Of a stretch of DNA of 64,000 nucleotides, positions 47,286 through 56,955 are shown piece by piece (the stretch's first letter is position 1; each line of letters opens with the position of its first letter). Made by a program: the position numbers and the translations under genes. The notes under the pieces are model-generated. The model was given only the letters and a program-made list of their open reading frames with translations, was not told the DNA's origin and made no database searches. Source of the stretch: Marinobacter nanhaiticus D15-8W (GTDB lineage Bacteria; Pseudomonadota; Gammaproteobacteria; Pseudomonadales; Oleiphilaceae); NCBI RefSeq assembly GCF_036511935.1, contig NZ_AP028878.1, positions 744,001 to 808,000 on the forward strand, given 5' to 3'.

Positions 47286-48659
47286 ATGGAACTGCCGATC
47301 GCAGTTCGAGATGCCCTTGATGCCGCGCGTCGCGGCCGGGGGATGCCGTTGTTCGAGATCGTGGAGGTGAATGGCGACAGCCATGCCTTGCGTATGGTGC
47401 CGTTGGAGGACTACCAGGGAAAGTTGCAGGTGATCTGCCGCAAGGCGGATCTGCTTGATGTCAATCGACTGAACAGCAAGCTGGGGCGGGATTTCCGTGT
47501 TATCAGCCGCAAGGAACTGTACCGGATCCGCGAGCGCCTGGGCGTGGAACTGTTGCCGGCGCTGCCGTCCCTGACCGGCTGGGAAACCATCGTCGACGAG
47601 GCTGTGGATAGCCAGGCTGTCGTTACCTTGTCCTATAAACCTGGCGGGCCGCAGATCGAGTTGCCCTCCGAAGCCTTCCACGTCATAACCGCCGACGCAC
47701 AACGGATGAAGCTGGCAACATCCGCCGCTGATATCCGGGTTAACCTCTCCGAACCCCAGCTGGATCGCGAGCAGCTCCATAGCGCAATCGAGCGATTCAC
47801 AAACCTGCGCATCCGCCAGCGCCTGGAAGACACCCTGGAGCTACCTCCGCTGCCGGAGACAGCCCAGCGCATCATCCATCTTCGGGTCAATCCCAATGCC
47901 GTCATGGGCGACCTGGTAGATATCGTTGAGAGTGATCCGAGTCTTGCGGCGCAAGTGGTGAGTTGGGCGTCTTCCTCCTTCTATGCGGCGGCCGGACAGG
48001 TGCGCTCGGTGCACGATGCCGTCTCACGGGTCCTTGGCTTTGAACTGGTCATGAACCTCGCCATGGGGTTGTCATTGGGAAAGGTGCTCAAACCGCCCGA
48101 GGATGAACCGGATGGCTACATCGGATACTGGCAGCAGGCGATCTGGCAGGCCCAGGCCGCCGGTGTGCTCTCCGCGATGATGCGTCGAGGGGAGCGGCCG
48201 TCTTTCGGGTTGGCCTATCTTGGCGGGCTGTTGCATAACTTCGGTTACCTGGTTCTGAACCAGGTGTTTCCACCCCATTTCCGGCTGGTTTGTCGCAATC
48301 TGGAAGCGAACGCCAACCTCGATTCGTCGCTGGTCGAACAACATCTCCTGGGTGTTACCCGGGAGCAGGTCGGGGCCCAGTTGATGGAGAACTGGGGGAT
48401 GCCCGACGAAGTGGTGATAGCCCTCCGGCACCAGAAAAACCCGGCCTATGATGGGCCTTATTCGGTCTACGCCCACCTGCTGCGTCTTGGGCGCCAGTTG
48501 CTGATCGAGCGGGGGGTCGACCTGGGGCCGTCCCTGCCGTTGGAAACCAATATCTACGAGCAGCTCGGGCTGGATGCTAAAGCGGTCGCAGATCAGTTCG
48601 ACGGCATGATGGATAATCGCGACAGCATCCTTGCCATGGCGGGCATGATGCAGCATTGA
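47286..48659 (+). CDS. YbaK-like aminoacyl-tRNA deacylase domain fused to HDOD domain
   Basis: A 457-residue two-domain protein. Residues 1-160 resemble the YbaK/ProX editing fold (GKLQVICRKADLLDVNRLNSK, FRVISRKELYRI), and residues 180-400 form an HDOD domain (LELPPLPETAQRIIHLRVNP, VESDPSLAAQVVSWASS, AYLGGLLHNFGYLVL). HDOD domains are HD-like folds found in signalling proteins and usually lack hydrolase residues. Whether the first domain edits mischarged tRNA is unknown. The gene is monocistronic with a possible CRP/Vfr-like site upstream. Confidence 0.85.
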   Translation: MELPIAVRDALDAARRGRGMPLFEIVEVNGDSHALRMVPLEDYQGKLQVICRKADLLDVNRLNSKLGRDFRVISRKELYRIRERLGVELLPALPSLTGWETIVDEAVDSQAVVTLSYKPGGPQIELPSEAFHVITADAQRMKLATSAADIRVNLSEPQLDREQLHSAIERFTNLRIRQRLEDTLELPPLPETAQRIIHLRVNPNAVMGDLVDIVESDPSLAAQVVSWASSSFYAAAGQVRSVHDAVSRVLGFELVMNLAMGLSLGKVLKPPEDEPDGYIGYWQQAIWQAQAAGVLSAMMRRGERPSFGLAYLGGLLHNFGYLVLNQVFPPHFRLVCRNLEANANLDSSLVEQHLLGVTREQVGAQLMENWGMPDEVVIALRHQKNPAYDGPYSVYAHLLRLGRQLLIERGVDLGPSLPLETNIYEQLGLDAKAVADQFDGMMDNRDSILAMAGMMQH

Positions 48660-48883
48660 GGTGGCTTAGCTGATGTCCGGTCGCTCTCCCTCCTTCTAGG
48701 CGGCCGGTTTTCTTCACTCCTGCAATTATTGCTTTCCTTTTTGTGCCGGTCAGCTAGATTAAGAGTAGGCGTATCGTTTGAGACGGCAGTGCCCATGGAA
48801 AAGCAGACTGGGGGCAAGCCAGGCGTGTGCGGCTTTCTACCGCTTGGACGCCTATAGCGCCTTGTCCCACTTGGAGGTGCCTC

Positions 48884-49162
48884 ATGGACAGGTTCATCTT
48901 CAACTCTGGCAGTATCTTTCATCTCCACCAGTTGGAGACCTATTTTCGTCACCGGGGTGGGCGCCACTTCCATCTGGCGGATGCGGACGAGCTCCTCGAA
49001 CTCCTGCGGGTGACATCCCATTCACGGGACCGCATTATCCAGCGGTACTTCCGTCAATTCTGGCGCCAGCTGGATGCCGACCTTGTTGCCGCCTTGCGGA
49101 AGGACGGCGTCGCCGATCCCGAGCCCTACCGGGGCGCGTCTGATTTCAAGGTTTCGTCGTAA
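48884..49162 (+). CDS. Small conserved-looking hypothetical protein
   Basis: A 92-residue soluble protein, not recognised. Start ATG at 48884 with GGAGG 7 nt before it, a much better signal than the longer frame from 48827. The sequence is rich in His, Arg and aromatic residues (FIFNSGSIFHLHQLETYFRH, RGGRHFHLADADELLELLR, IQRYFRQFWRQLDADLV). The opening beta-like segment followed by amphipathic helices suggests a small folded protein. It follows the YbaK-HDOD gene and has a strong terminator 110 bp downstream. Confidence 0.7.
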   Translation: MDRFIFNSGSIFHLHQLETYFRHRGGRHFHLADADELLELLRVTSHSRDRIIQRYFRQFWRQLDADLVAALRKDGVADPEPYRGASDFKVSS

Positions 49163-49272
49163 GCTCGAGAAGAGAGTCGTCGAAGACAGGTTGCAGTAAG
49201 TGTGGTGAGCGTCAGTAGTACGGCATTCTGCCGGAAGCAGTAACTCAGGTTGATCTGCACAAGCGGGTGATT

Positions 49273-49296
49273 GCCGGCCGAAGGGCCGGCTTTTTT
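49273..49296 (+). terminator. Rho-independent terminator
   Basis: GCCGGCC and GGCCGGC form a perfect 7-bp stem with a GAAG loop followed by six T. Confidence 0.9.
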
Positions 49297-49342
49297 ATGT
49301 TCGGGGTTTTAGGCCTGCTGGTAGTAACTAAACGGATTCGAC

Positions 49343-49816
49343 TTAATGGCCCTGAATATCGGGGAACGTGTGGTAACGGATTGCGGTTGCTGCGCGGCGG
49401 ATGGCATCGGCGTGTTTCCTTTCCAGTTCGAAGCGCTGGGCGTCCATCTTGTCGATGAAACGTGAGGCCGTGTCCTGCCGGGCCTGGTGAGTGGGCATGT
49501 GCTGCAGGGCGTCGTGCATCTCCTGGAAGATCCTGTAGGGCGACTGGCTCAGCAGGTCTGGCGCCAGGTGGTCCAGCAGTCCCTTGATGCGCAGGCAGGC
49601 TTCAGAGTACTCCACCTGGTCCTGCTCGATGGACATGGCAAGGACGCGGATGCTTTGGATCATCTGCTCGCGACGCTCGTTCTGGAAAGCCAGGTTGCGG
49701 GCCTGCTGGCGGCTCTGCTGTTGTAGCAGCCGGCTACGTTGCCAGATGAATCTGCCCAAAAGGGCGATAACCAGAACCCCTGTGACGATAAGAATCCACT
49801 GGATCCACTGCGGCAT
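49343..49816 (-). CDS. DUF2489 domain-containing membrane-anchored protein
   Basis: A 157-residue protein with one N-terminal membrane helix (residues 5-24, IQWILIVTGVLVIALLGRFI) and a long helical cytoplasmic region. The segment NLAFQNERREQMIQSIRVLA and EYSEACLRIKGLLDHLAP match DUF2489. Role unknown. It follows the molybdopterin oxidoreductase gene by 60 bp on the same strand and might share its transcript, although the pairing need not be functional. Confidence 0.82.
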   Translation of the reverse strand: MPQWIQWILIVTGVLVIALLGRFIWQRSRLLQQQSRQQARNLAFQNERREQMIQSIRVLAMSIEQDQVEYSEACLRIKGLLDHLAPDLLSQSPYRIFQEMHDALQHMPTHQARQDTASRFIDKMDAQRFELERKHADAIRRAATAIRYHTFPDIQGH

Positions 49817-49876
49817 GTACTAGCGCCTCCGGGTTGCGAACGATAAACGTAAGCCGTGGATTCTATCGTATTTGAT

Positions 49877-52171
49877 TCAAGCTCGCTGACGCATGTCCTG
49901 GTGTTTCCTTGCGCGGACCTTGACCGGCTGTCCATTTAACACTGAGGTTCCGCTGACCGGATCCACCTGGTCGTCGCGGATAACATCGTTGATGCTGGCG
50001 CCAGCATGGGCTTCCGCCACCTTCCAGCCGATACCCTCGCGATTGTGTCCCCAGCCGTGGGGGATCGACACCACGCCGGGCATGACGTCTCCGGTAACCT
50101 CCACCGGGATGACGATCTGTCCGGCATCGGTGGCCACCTGGGCGTCATCGCCGTCAACTAGCTGGAAACGGGCGGCGTCGTCGGGGTGGATCAGCAGGGT
50201 GCAGCGACTTCTACCTTTCACGAGCCGTTGGCTGTTGTGCATCCAGGAGTTGTTGCTGCGCACGTGCCGGCGACCGATCAGCAGCAGGTCGTTGGAGGGT
50301 TTCGCGCGCAGGAAGGCGTGCAGGCGGGCCAGGTCGTCCAGGTATCGCCGCGGAGCCAGGTTGATCTTACCGTCGCGGGTATACAGGCGGTCGGGCAGGC
50401 TCGGACGTAACGGACCGAGATCGACGCCATGGGGATTATCCCGCAGGGCGGCGAGGGAAAGTCCTTTTGGCAGATCCTGCCAGCGCCGGTCCAGTGGACT
50501 CAGCCGCGTCAGGTGGCGCAACGGATGGCGATCCGGCAGCACCGCTTCCATCAGGTCCACGGCAGGTTGCAAAGCTGGACGGATAGCGCCCACAGGCTGA
50601 CCATAAGGGCCGGAGCGCAAGGCGACATCGAGCATGGCATCGGGGCCCAGTTTCTTGAAGGTGCGCCAGCCCAGTTCCTTGCGCAGCCCCAGGCGTCCAC
50701 CGTTGCAGAGACGTTCGAGGCGATGGGCCAGCTCGAGCAGGATTTGCCAGTCGTGTCGTGCGTCCGCTGCCGGTTTGAACAGCGCATCGCTGAACTTGGC
50801 GACGTTGCGTACCGCCATCATATTGAAGATCAGGTCGTAGTGGCTGCGTTCCAGGGCGTGGGTGGGCGGCAGGATCACATCGGCGTGGCGCGTGGTCTCG
50901 TTCAGGTAGTAGTCCACCGACACCATGAAATCGAGCTGCTCGAAGGCTTTCTCCAGACGGGTGCCATTGGGGCTGGAAAGGACCGGATTCCCGGCAATGG
51001 TGACAAAGGCGCGGATCTGGCCATCGCCCGGCGTGAGGATCTCATCCGCCATTGTGCTTGAAGGGTACTCGCCACCAAATTCCGGCAGCCCTTTAACCCG
51101 GCTGCGGCGCTTGCCGAAGTGCCCGCTTTGGCCGGACATCGCTCCCAGCGCGACCAGGTCGACAGCCGGCTGGGTGAACATCAGGCCCCCGGTCGCATCC
51201 AGTTTGCCGGTCAGGATGTTGAGCAGGTAGATGAGCCAAGTGGACAGCCCGCCAAAGGGTTGTGTGCTGGTGCCCATGCGGCCATAGAGGACTGCGCGCC
51301 GGGTCTTGGCCAGGCGGCGGGCGAGGATGCGGATCGTGGTGGCCTCGATGCCCGTGTGCCGGCTTACCGCTTCCGGTGGGTAGGCGGCGCAAGCCAGGCG
51401 TACCAGGTCCAGGTCGCGGGTCCAGTGTTGGGCCGGACCCAGGTCCACCAAGTGTTCCTCGAATAGGGTGTAGACCATGCCCATCAATAGCAGGGCGTCC
51501 GACCCGGGCCGGATGAAATGGAAATCGTCTGCCTGCTGGGCCGTTTCCGTGCGGCGGGGATCAATAACAACCAGGTGTCCACCACGGGACTGGAGTGCTT
51601 TCAGTCGCCCGCGAAAATCCGGTACCGACATCAGACTGCCGTTGGAGGCCATCGGATTGGCACCAATGCAGATCATGAGCTCGGTATGGTCGATATCCGG
51701 AACCGGGAACAGTACCTGGTGCCCGAACATCTCCAGGTTGGCCAGCATATGCGGCAGTTGATCGTTGGAGGTGGCTGAGAATCGATTCTGGGTACCCAAA
51801 GCCCGCAGGAACGGCAGCCCGGCGATCATGGCGCCGTGGTTATGGACGTTGGGGTTGCCCTGGTAGGTGCCGATTGCATTACGGCCATACTCGGAGCGGA
51901 CCCGGTGCAGGCGCTCGGCGACGAAGTCGAGCGCGGTCTCCCAGTCCGTTTCTTCCCAGCCATTACCGGTGCGGAGCAGGGGGCGCTTCAGCCGGTCCGG
52001 ATCATCATGCAGGTCCTGCAGGGCAACGGCCTTGGGACAGATGTGGCCTCGGCTGAAGGGATCGTCCGCATCGCCTTTTACCGAGGCGATCCTCCCTTCC
52101 TTCACTTCGATCGCTACGCCACACATGGCTTCGCACAGGTGGCAGGTGCGGTAGTGAATGCCGTTCTCCAT
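49877..52171 (-). CDS. Molybdopterin-dependent oxidoreductase (DMSO reductase superfamily), substrate unknown
   Basis: A 764-residue catalytic-subunit-like protein. The N-terminal [4Fe-4S] site is complete (C10-x2-C13-x3-C17, C45 in GHICPKA). MGD-binding segments include GTYQGNPNVHNHGAM, IGANPMASNGSLM, VVIDPRRTETAQQAD and the C-terminal SNNSWMHNSQRLV and IPHGWGH. Where a Mo-coordinating Cys or Sec usually stands (near residue 140, SATSNDQLPHM) I see neither. There is no Tat signal, so it is probably cytoplasmic. No electron-transfer subunit or Mo-cofactor gene is adjacent. Confidence 0.88.
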   Translation of the reverse strand: MENGIHYRTCHLCEAMCGVAIEVKEGRIASVKGDADDPFSRGHICPKAVALQDLHDDPDRLKRPLLRTGNGWEETDWETALDFVAERLHRVRSEYGRNAIGTYQGNPNVHNHGAMIAGLPFLRALGTQNRFSATSNDQLPHMLANLEMFGHQVLFPVPDIDHTELMICIGANPMASNGSLMSVPDFRGRLKALQSRGGHLVVIDPRRTETAQQADDFHFIRPGSDALLLMGMVYTLFEEHLVDLGPAQHWTRDLDLVRLACAAYPPEAVSRHTGIEATTIRILARRLAKTRRAVLYGRMGTSTQPFGGLSTWLIYLLNILTGKLDATGGLMFTQPAVDLVALGAMSGQSGHFGKRRSRVKGLPEFGGEYPSSTMADEILTPGDGQIRAFVTIAGNPVLSSPNGTRLEKAFEQLDFMVSVDYYLNETTRHADVILPPTHALERSHYDLIFNMMAVRNVAKFSDALFKPAADARHDWQILLELAHRLERLCNGGRLGLRKELGWRTFKKLGPDAMLDVALRSGPYGQPVGAIRPALQPAVDLMEAVLPDRHPLRHLTRLSPLDRRWQDLPKGLSLAALRDNPHGVDLGPLRPSLPDRLYTRDGKINLAPRRYLDDLARLHAFLRAKPSNDLLLIGRRHVRSNNSWMHNSQRLVKGRSRCTLLIHPDDAARFQLVDGDDAQVATDAGQIVIPVEVTGDVMPGVVSIPHGWGHNREGIGWKVAEAHAGASINDVIRDDQVDPVSGTSVLNGQPVKVRARKHQDMRQRA

Positions 52172-52321
52172 GGTGATCTCTCCCAGAAATTTGTTGTTGG
52201 TGTTCTCTGTGGTTTAGTTTTGTTTGGAAACCAGATTAGCAGGAATCGGAAGGACAGGGGAAAGTCGGCGTGCAGATTTTCCATTAATGTGCCGGAACGC
52301 CGGGTCGTGCCCAATGGGGAC

Positions 52322-52348
52322 AAAAAAGGCCAGCCCGAAGGCTGGCCC
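52322..52348 (-). terminator. Rho-independent terminator after the Ig-like lipoprotein gene
   Basis: GGCCAGCC pairs with GGCTGGCC around CGAA; on the minus strand it is followed by six T. It ends the FadL-like/lipoprotein transcript before the molybdoenzyme gene. Confidence 0.88.
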
Positions 52349-52367
52349 AAGGACGGCAGGAAAACAC

Positions 52368-55300
52368 CTAGCCTTCTTCCGGAATCTCCTTGACCGGGTT
52401 GGAGATGAAGTTGAGGTAGACGCCTTCAGGTGGAATTTTAAGTGGTAACTTGACCGCCTTGCCGTTGCCGTCGGCGAGTTCCTCGCACGCGGATATTCCT
52501 CCGCCGGTGAAGATACTGCCGAGGCAACTGACAAAACCCAGTAGCCCTGTCGAAGCACTACTCGAGCCTGCAACATCAACATTAATAAGCGGCGTGTTGG
52601 TGTTGTGTAGAGCCACTTGCATCCGTCCATCGTCGAAGAAGGTGATTGGGCCTTCCAGTTCCAGAGTGAACGGGTAGCTGAACAGGTTGTGCGCTAACAG
52701 GCCCTCGATCGGCAGATGCAAGTTCGGCGCGTCAAGGAGAAGGTCCGCATCAACTTCGTAGTAGGTTCCTCCGTTTTCTCCCCGCACAATGCGACTTTCT
52801 ATGAGCCCGAGCGGATTATCCTCAGTCGGTTCCTGGTAGCGCATGCGCAGAATTTGCGGGCCCGTTTCTGACTCGGAGGGCCCCAGCAGGTTATACCAGA
52901 CCGTCGCTGGGCTGGTGACCAGCATGGTCGGATACAACAGGACCCGCACGTTGCCTGTCGGTTCGCCAGTAACTGGGTCGATCTCCGGTCCAACAACTTC
53001 AGTGTTCAAACCGTAGGTTTGGTAGATGTACTTTTCCTCCCAACATTCGTCGCCTTCGTAAGAGCAGCCAACTCGCGCGTTTGCGTCGTCGGGAGATCCA
53101 TCATTGCCCAATACGGTAGCGTTGCCATTCATGGCAAGGCGTGCCGCATTGGGAGGTGTCCGAAAATGAGCTAACGGTTCGCCGCCTTCGCCCCTGGCCG
53201 TTTCAAAGTTATAGGTCTCGAACTCCTCGATCGTATAATTCGAGTTGGCATCGCGGATGGGTAGATTGCGCAACGGGGTATAGACACTGGACAGCTGTTC
53301 ATGGCCCCTAAAGTAGATGGTCAGCGGCTCACCGCCGTTGTCCTCGGGATCGAGCAGCAAGTCTGTTTGGAAAGCCATGCCGTTTTCCCCGCACATGACG
53401 GTGGCACAGTCACCATCCTGGGCAGAAACCATGGTGTACCGATACAGTCGGTCGACTTGCCATGGCTCGTCCGGATAGAACCGAATACGCTGATTGTTCT
53501 TCTCAAGCCTTCCCGCGACGCGCTCTCCGGACCCCACCGGCGTACTGGCATCGCTAACCTTCTCGACGATGAAAGTCTCATCCAGTCGGATCGAGGCCAG
53601 ATCCATTGATTGTGAAAATACGACAACGATGGGGCGATTGGTCGGCATCGTCGTCACCGGGAGGATGTCCCTGCTTTGACTGTTTCCATCGCCATCGTTT
53701 GGCAGATTTTCGCCTGCGGCATCCTTGCAGTAACCGTGAACGCCGTTAGCCAGGTCCAGGCCTTCGGTGACGCAGGGATAGCCGGGATAAGTGCTCAGCG
53801 CGAAGGGCGATCGTTGCGGGATGGCAGTTCCGTTTTCCGTTTGCGGCAGTGCAAACGTCAACGTCTGCGCGAACGCTCCATTCCCCGCCAAATCCATTAG
53901 TGCACTCTCGATATTCAGCGAGTAATCCACTCCATGTTGCAGTCCACCTTCGGGGTTCAGCACAACCGCCGTGCCATCGAGCCTAATACGCAGGTTGGTC
54001 ACTTCGGTCCCGTCAGCAAAGAGCGTAAAGCCGTTGGGTACGGAGTCTCGATCCAGGGGTTCATCAAAGTTCAGGATGATCGGATCGCCCGGACGTTGCA
54101 TGGCCTGACGGGTTGCCGGAATTGCATCGACTGGGCCAGGCATCCAGCTCACCAGTTCTGGGCCAGTGACATCCATAGGGCGCTCAGGCGCGGTGTCCTG
54201 TTCGGACGTGTCCGCTTCTATACGGAAAGCGATGGTGGAGTCGGTGAACTCTTGGCCCAGCAGGTTGGGTTCGACCATACCGATGGCATCGATGGTGAGG
54301 ATGCCGTCACGGACAATGGCGAGGCCGGTCAGTTCGACGCGCAGCAAGTCCTGGGACAAGGCCGCGTTGGGCTGGGCCTCTTCAGTGTTCATGGACACAT
54401 CCATCCACAGACGGACGTGGCGCGGTGCCTCGCCGGAATCACTGTAGGGGTTGGGGTAGAGGTAGCCGACCGCATCGGAAGTCATGGTGACCTTGATGGT
54501 ACCGGTTTTCTGGAACTCGCCTGTAGCAGCATCCAGGACAGGTACTGATCCATTGACCAGAACATCCAGACTCGAGCTTTCCAGAATCGTGCCCTTGGGC
54601 ACACGCAGCGGTACGGGTGTATCACCCGGAAAGCTCGGCGCATAGCCCAGCTCGGCATAAAGGGCCCCGGTCTGCTGCGAAGGGCCGGCCTTGCCCTGGA
54701 GTACGGAGTTCAGCGTTACGGCGTTCACGTACTGGCCGTTGAGGATCGACTGCTGGCTGAAGTTGGAGTCGACGATTTCCTGGTAGAGGATCTCGGTTGG
54801 TCCCGTTTCCTTGGGCTGGAATGTGGTCTCGTAATCCAGCGTCTCGCCCTCCAGGTTGGTCAGGCCGGTGATGCTGAGCGTGTATGTCTCGTCGGGGTTC
54901 AACTGGTCGTCCGGGCTGCCGCACTTCCTCATCGCCTCCGTGGTGCACGGGTCGACGGTAATCATGTTGTCCTTGACCAGCAGCGTGGCCGGTACCAGTT
55001 CCCCGCCGCTGTCGCGCAGGGAAACCGTGACGCCGTAGATCGCCGAATCCGTATGGATCGGCTGGCTGGCCCGCAGGCGAATGGTGGAGAAATCCATGAA
55101 GCGGAAGGTCTCGCCATCCGGCAGGGAATCGATGATCTCGAAAGTGTCGCTGAGGTTGGTCAGCGCGGCCACGCCGTCCAGGCTGCCACGGGTGCTGAAC
55201 TGGACGCCCTGGTCGCCGGTGGCGTTCGGGGTGCTGATCACGCGGTTGCCGGCCGCCGCCAGGTCTTCGCTGAACGTGATGGTGTAGTCGACGCCCGGGG

Positions 55301-55604
55301 CCAGCTCATCTGTCGGATCGAGAACCAGGCTATGGCCACCGTCGACCTGCGTTAGGCTGAAACCGATTGCCTCGCCACCGTTTGTTGGCGTGATTTGTAC
55401 TTTCCCGGCAACCGCTTCGTCAGTAATCGGGTCGGAGAAGCGCAGAACGATGTTTGCTTTGGTGGAGACATTTGATTGGCCGTCCGCAGGATAGGAATAA
55501 ACCACGGCTCCGGGCGTCACGGATTCTTCCATGGATTGTTCACTGCCACCGCATGCAGCCAGTAGCAGAGCTGGGGTGAGTGCCAATATCTTTTTGTAAT
55601 TCAT
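52368..55604 (-). CDS. Large Ig-like domain lipoprotein (possible alkane/lipid uptake partner)
   Basis: A 1078-residue exported lipoprotein with lipobox LLLAAC (Cys18) followed by GGSEQS. Bacterial Ig-like (Big_5/SbsA-type) repeats are visible: residues 30-125 (YSYPADGQSNVSTKANIVLR, ELAPGVDYTITFSEDL), near 500-590 (PGDPIILNFDEPLDRDS) and 640-740 (TNRPIVVVFSQSMDL). The C-terminal 300 residues are not repetitive. The gene starts 16 bp after a FadL-type porin gene, so they form an operon. A FadL-lipoprotein pair recalls AupA/AupB of Marinobacter alkane uptake; I cannot confirm homology. Confidence 0.8.
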   Translation of the reverse strand: MNYKKILALTPALLLAACGGSEQSMEESVTPGAVVYSYPADGQSNVSTKANIVLRFSDPITDEAVAGKVQITPTNGGEAIGFSLTQVDGGHSLVLDPTDELAPGVDYTITFSEDLAAAGNRVISTPNATGDQGVQFSTRGSLDGVAALTNLSDTFEIIDSLPDGETFRFMDFSTIRLRASQPIHTDSAIYGVTVSLRDSGGELVPATLLVKDNMITVDPCTTEAMRKCGSPDDQLNPDETYTLSITGLTNLEGETLDYETTFQPKETGPTEILYQEIVDSNFSQQSILNGQYVNAVTLNSVLQGKAGPSQQTGALYAELGYAPSFPGDTPVPLRVPKGTILESSSLDVLVNGSVPVLDAATGEFQKTGTIKVTMTSDAVGYLYPNPYSDSGEAPRHVRLWMDVSMNTEEAQPNAALSQDLLRVELTGLAIVRDGILTIDAIGMVEPNLLGQEFTDSTIAFRIEADTSEQDTAPERPMDVTGPELVSWMPGPVDAIPATRQAMQRPGDPIILNFDEPLDRDSVPNGFTLFADGTEVTNLRIRLDGTAVVLNPEGGLQHGVDYSLNIESALMDLAGNGAFAQTLTFALPQTENGTAIPQRSPFALSTYPGYPCVTEGLDLANGVHGYCKDAAGENLPNDGDGNSQSRDILPVTTMPTNRPIVVVFSQSMDLASIRLDETFIVEKVSDASTPVGSGERVAGRLEKNNQRIRFYPDEPWQVDRLYRYTMVSAQDGDCATVMCGENGMAFQTDLLLDPEDNGGEPLTIYFRGHEQLSSVYTPLRNLPIRDANSNYTIEEFETYNFETARGEGGEPLAHFRTPPNAARLAMNGNATVLGNDGSPDDANARVGCSYEGDECWEEKYIYQTYGLNTEVVGPEIDPVTGEPTGNVRVLLYPTMLVTSPATVWYNLLGPSESETGPQILRMRYQEPTEDNPLGLIESRIVRGENGGTYYEVDADLLLDAPNLHLPIEGLLAHNLFSYPFTLELEGPITFFDDGRMQVALHNTNTPLINVDVAGSSSASTGLLGFVSCLGSIFTGGGISACEELADGNGKAVKLPLKIPPEGVYLNFISNPVKEIPEEG

Positions 55605-55620
55605 GGCAAATTCCTCGTGC

Positions 55621-56955
55621 TTAGAATTTCAGCGTGATCGAACCGCTGAGTACATCAACCTCGCCCTCGGTCGCGACCGTAGTGCCATCATTCATATCGT
55701 CGGGATTACTGGTATCGATGACGAAGTCGCGATCCTGAAGCATCTGGCGCTGGTAACCGATGTCCAGACGTATCGGGTAGGTCAGCAGCCGGGTCTTGGT
55801 GTATTCCGCGCTCAGCCCGATACCGACAATAATCTTGTCGTTGTCGAAGTAGTTCACGTCCTGGGTGCTGTTGCTCTTGAGTGCGGACTCCTGGTAGGCC
55901 GCGCCCACGGTGACGCCAAAGTGCTCCATGAACTTGTATTCGGCACCAATGCGGGGGATCAGGATGTCATCAAATTTGGCATTCGCCTGGTCCTTGATGG
56001 TGTCGTTGGCGAATTCTTCCTCCAGATCGGACCAGTTCTGCTGCTCGAGCGTCAGGCCGATGCGCCAGCTGTCAGTGGCGTACTGGATACCCGCGGCGTA
56101 GATCGACGGCTGGTAGGAGTCGTAGGTCAGCACCGAAAACACGAGCGGGGCGCTCTCCGGAATCAGGCCTGGGATCACCGTGTTGGCATTGACCTTGGTG
56201 CTGGTATTGGAACTGCTGCGATAAGCGAAGGCCATTTCCAGGCCGTCGACCCAGCAATCGTTCTCGGGGCAGAAGGTCTCACCGAAGTCGAGGTTGGTGC
56301 TGAGAATGGAGCGGATCGAGGGTTCGGCATTGACCGATAGGGATTCGTACTGCGTGTTGCCGGCCAGGTCGGTCGTCGTCGACAGTGAGGCTTCGGACTG
56401 CAGCGTGATCCGGAAGGACGCGCCTACATCAATACCGCGCCAAACGGGCGTCGCGCCGCCAGTGTTGAGGAACAGCGGCTGGCGGCCGTATTCCAGGAAC
56501 TGGCCTTCGTTGGACGTGGTCGATTCGAAGGCGAGCATTTCCTTACCGTATTTCTCCACGCCAGCCATAAAGCCCAGGTAGATCGGATGATCGAACCGGG
56601 TCAGGGAGGTCAGGTTCGTCTTCATGCCGATCAGCACGTGCTGGCTTTCCTGGTTGGAGAGGATGTCGCCGTTGCGGTTGGGGGACGACGCCCGCAGTTC
56701 CGGCTCGGCATGCAGGATGCCGCCGGTCAGTTCGCCACGTGGGTCCTTGGCCAGGTATGCCGGGTTGTAATAGGTTGCCGACACCTGGGTGTTGAACATC
56801 GACAAGGCCTGTGCAGAGCCGATATCCGAGGGGAGGATGCCATAGGTGGTGCCGATGTTGCCCATGCTGGCAGACGCGGTTGTCGCCACGCCCGTCAGTG
56901 CCAGGGAAATTGCGGAGGAAAGGAGATACTGGCGCTTACATGCCGAAGCTTTCAT
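55621..56955 (-). CDS. FadL/OmpP1-like outer membrane transport protein
   Basis: A 444-residue outer-membrane barrel. The signal peptide ends near TTASASMGN (about residue 30). FadL-like features are an early small-residue-rich segment (SAQALSMFNTQVSATYYNPAYLAKDPRGEL), repeated amphipathic strands, and a terminal phenylalanine (SGSITLKF) for barrel insertion. It is more divergent from canonical FadL than the protein at 25834 and lacks the GGFALNE start. It is co-transcribed with the large lipoprotein. Likely cargo is a hydrophobic compound such as alkane or fatty acid, by family and context only. Confidence 0.8.
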   Translation of the reverse strand: MKASACKRQYLLSSAISLALTGVATTASASMGNIGTTYGILPSDIGSAQALSMFNTQVSATYYNPAYLAKDPRGELTGGILHAEPELRASSPNRNGDILSNQESQHVLIGMKTNLTSLTRFDHPIYLGFMAGVEKYGKEMLAFESTTSNEGQFLEYGRQPLFLNTGGATPVWRGIDVGASFRITLQSEASLSTTTDLAGNTQYESLSVNAEPSIRSILSTNLDFGETFCPENDCWVDGLEMAFAYRSSSNTSTKVNANTVIPGLIPESAPLVFSVLTYDSYQPSIYAAGIQYATDSWRIGLTLEQQNWSDLEEEFANDTIKDQANAKFDDILIPRIGAEYKFMEHFGVTVGAAYQESALKSNSTQDVNYFDNDKIIVGIGLSAEYTKTRLLTYPIRLDIGYQRQMLQDRDFVIDTSNPDDMNDGTTVATEGEVDVLSGSITLKF

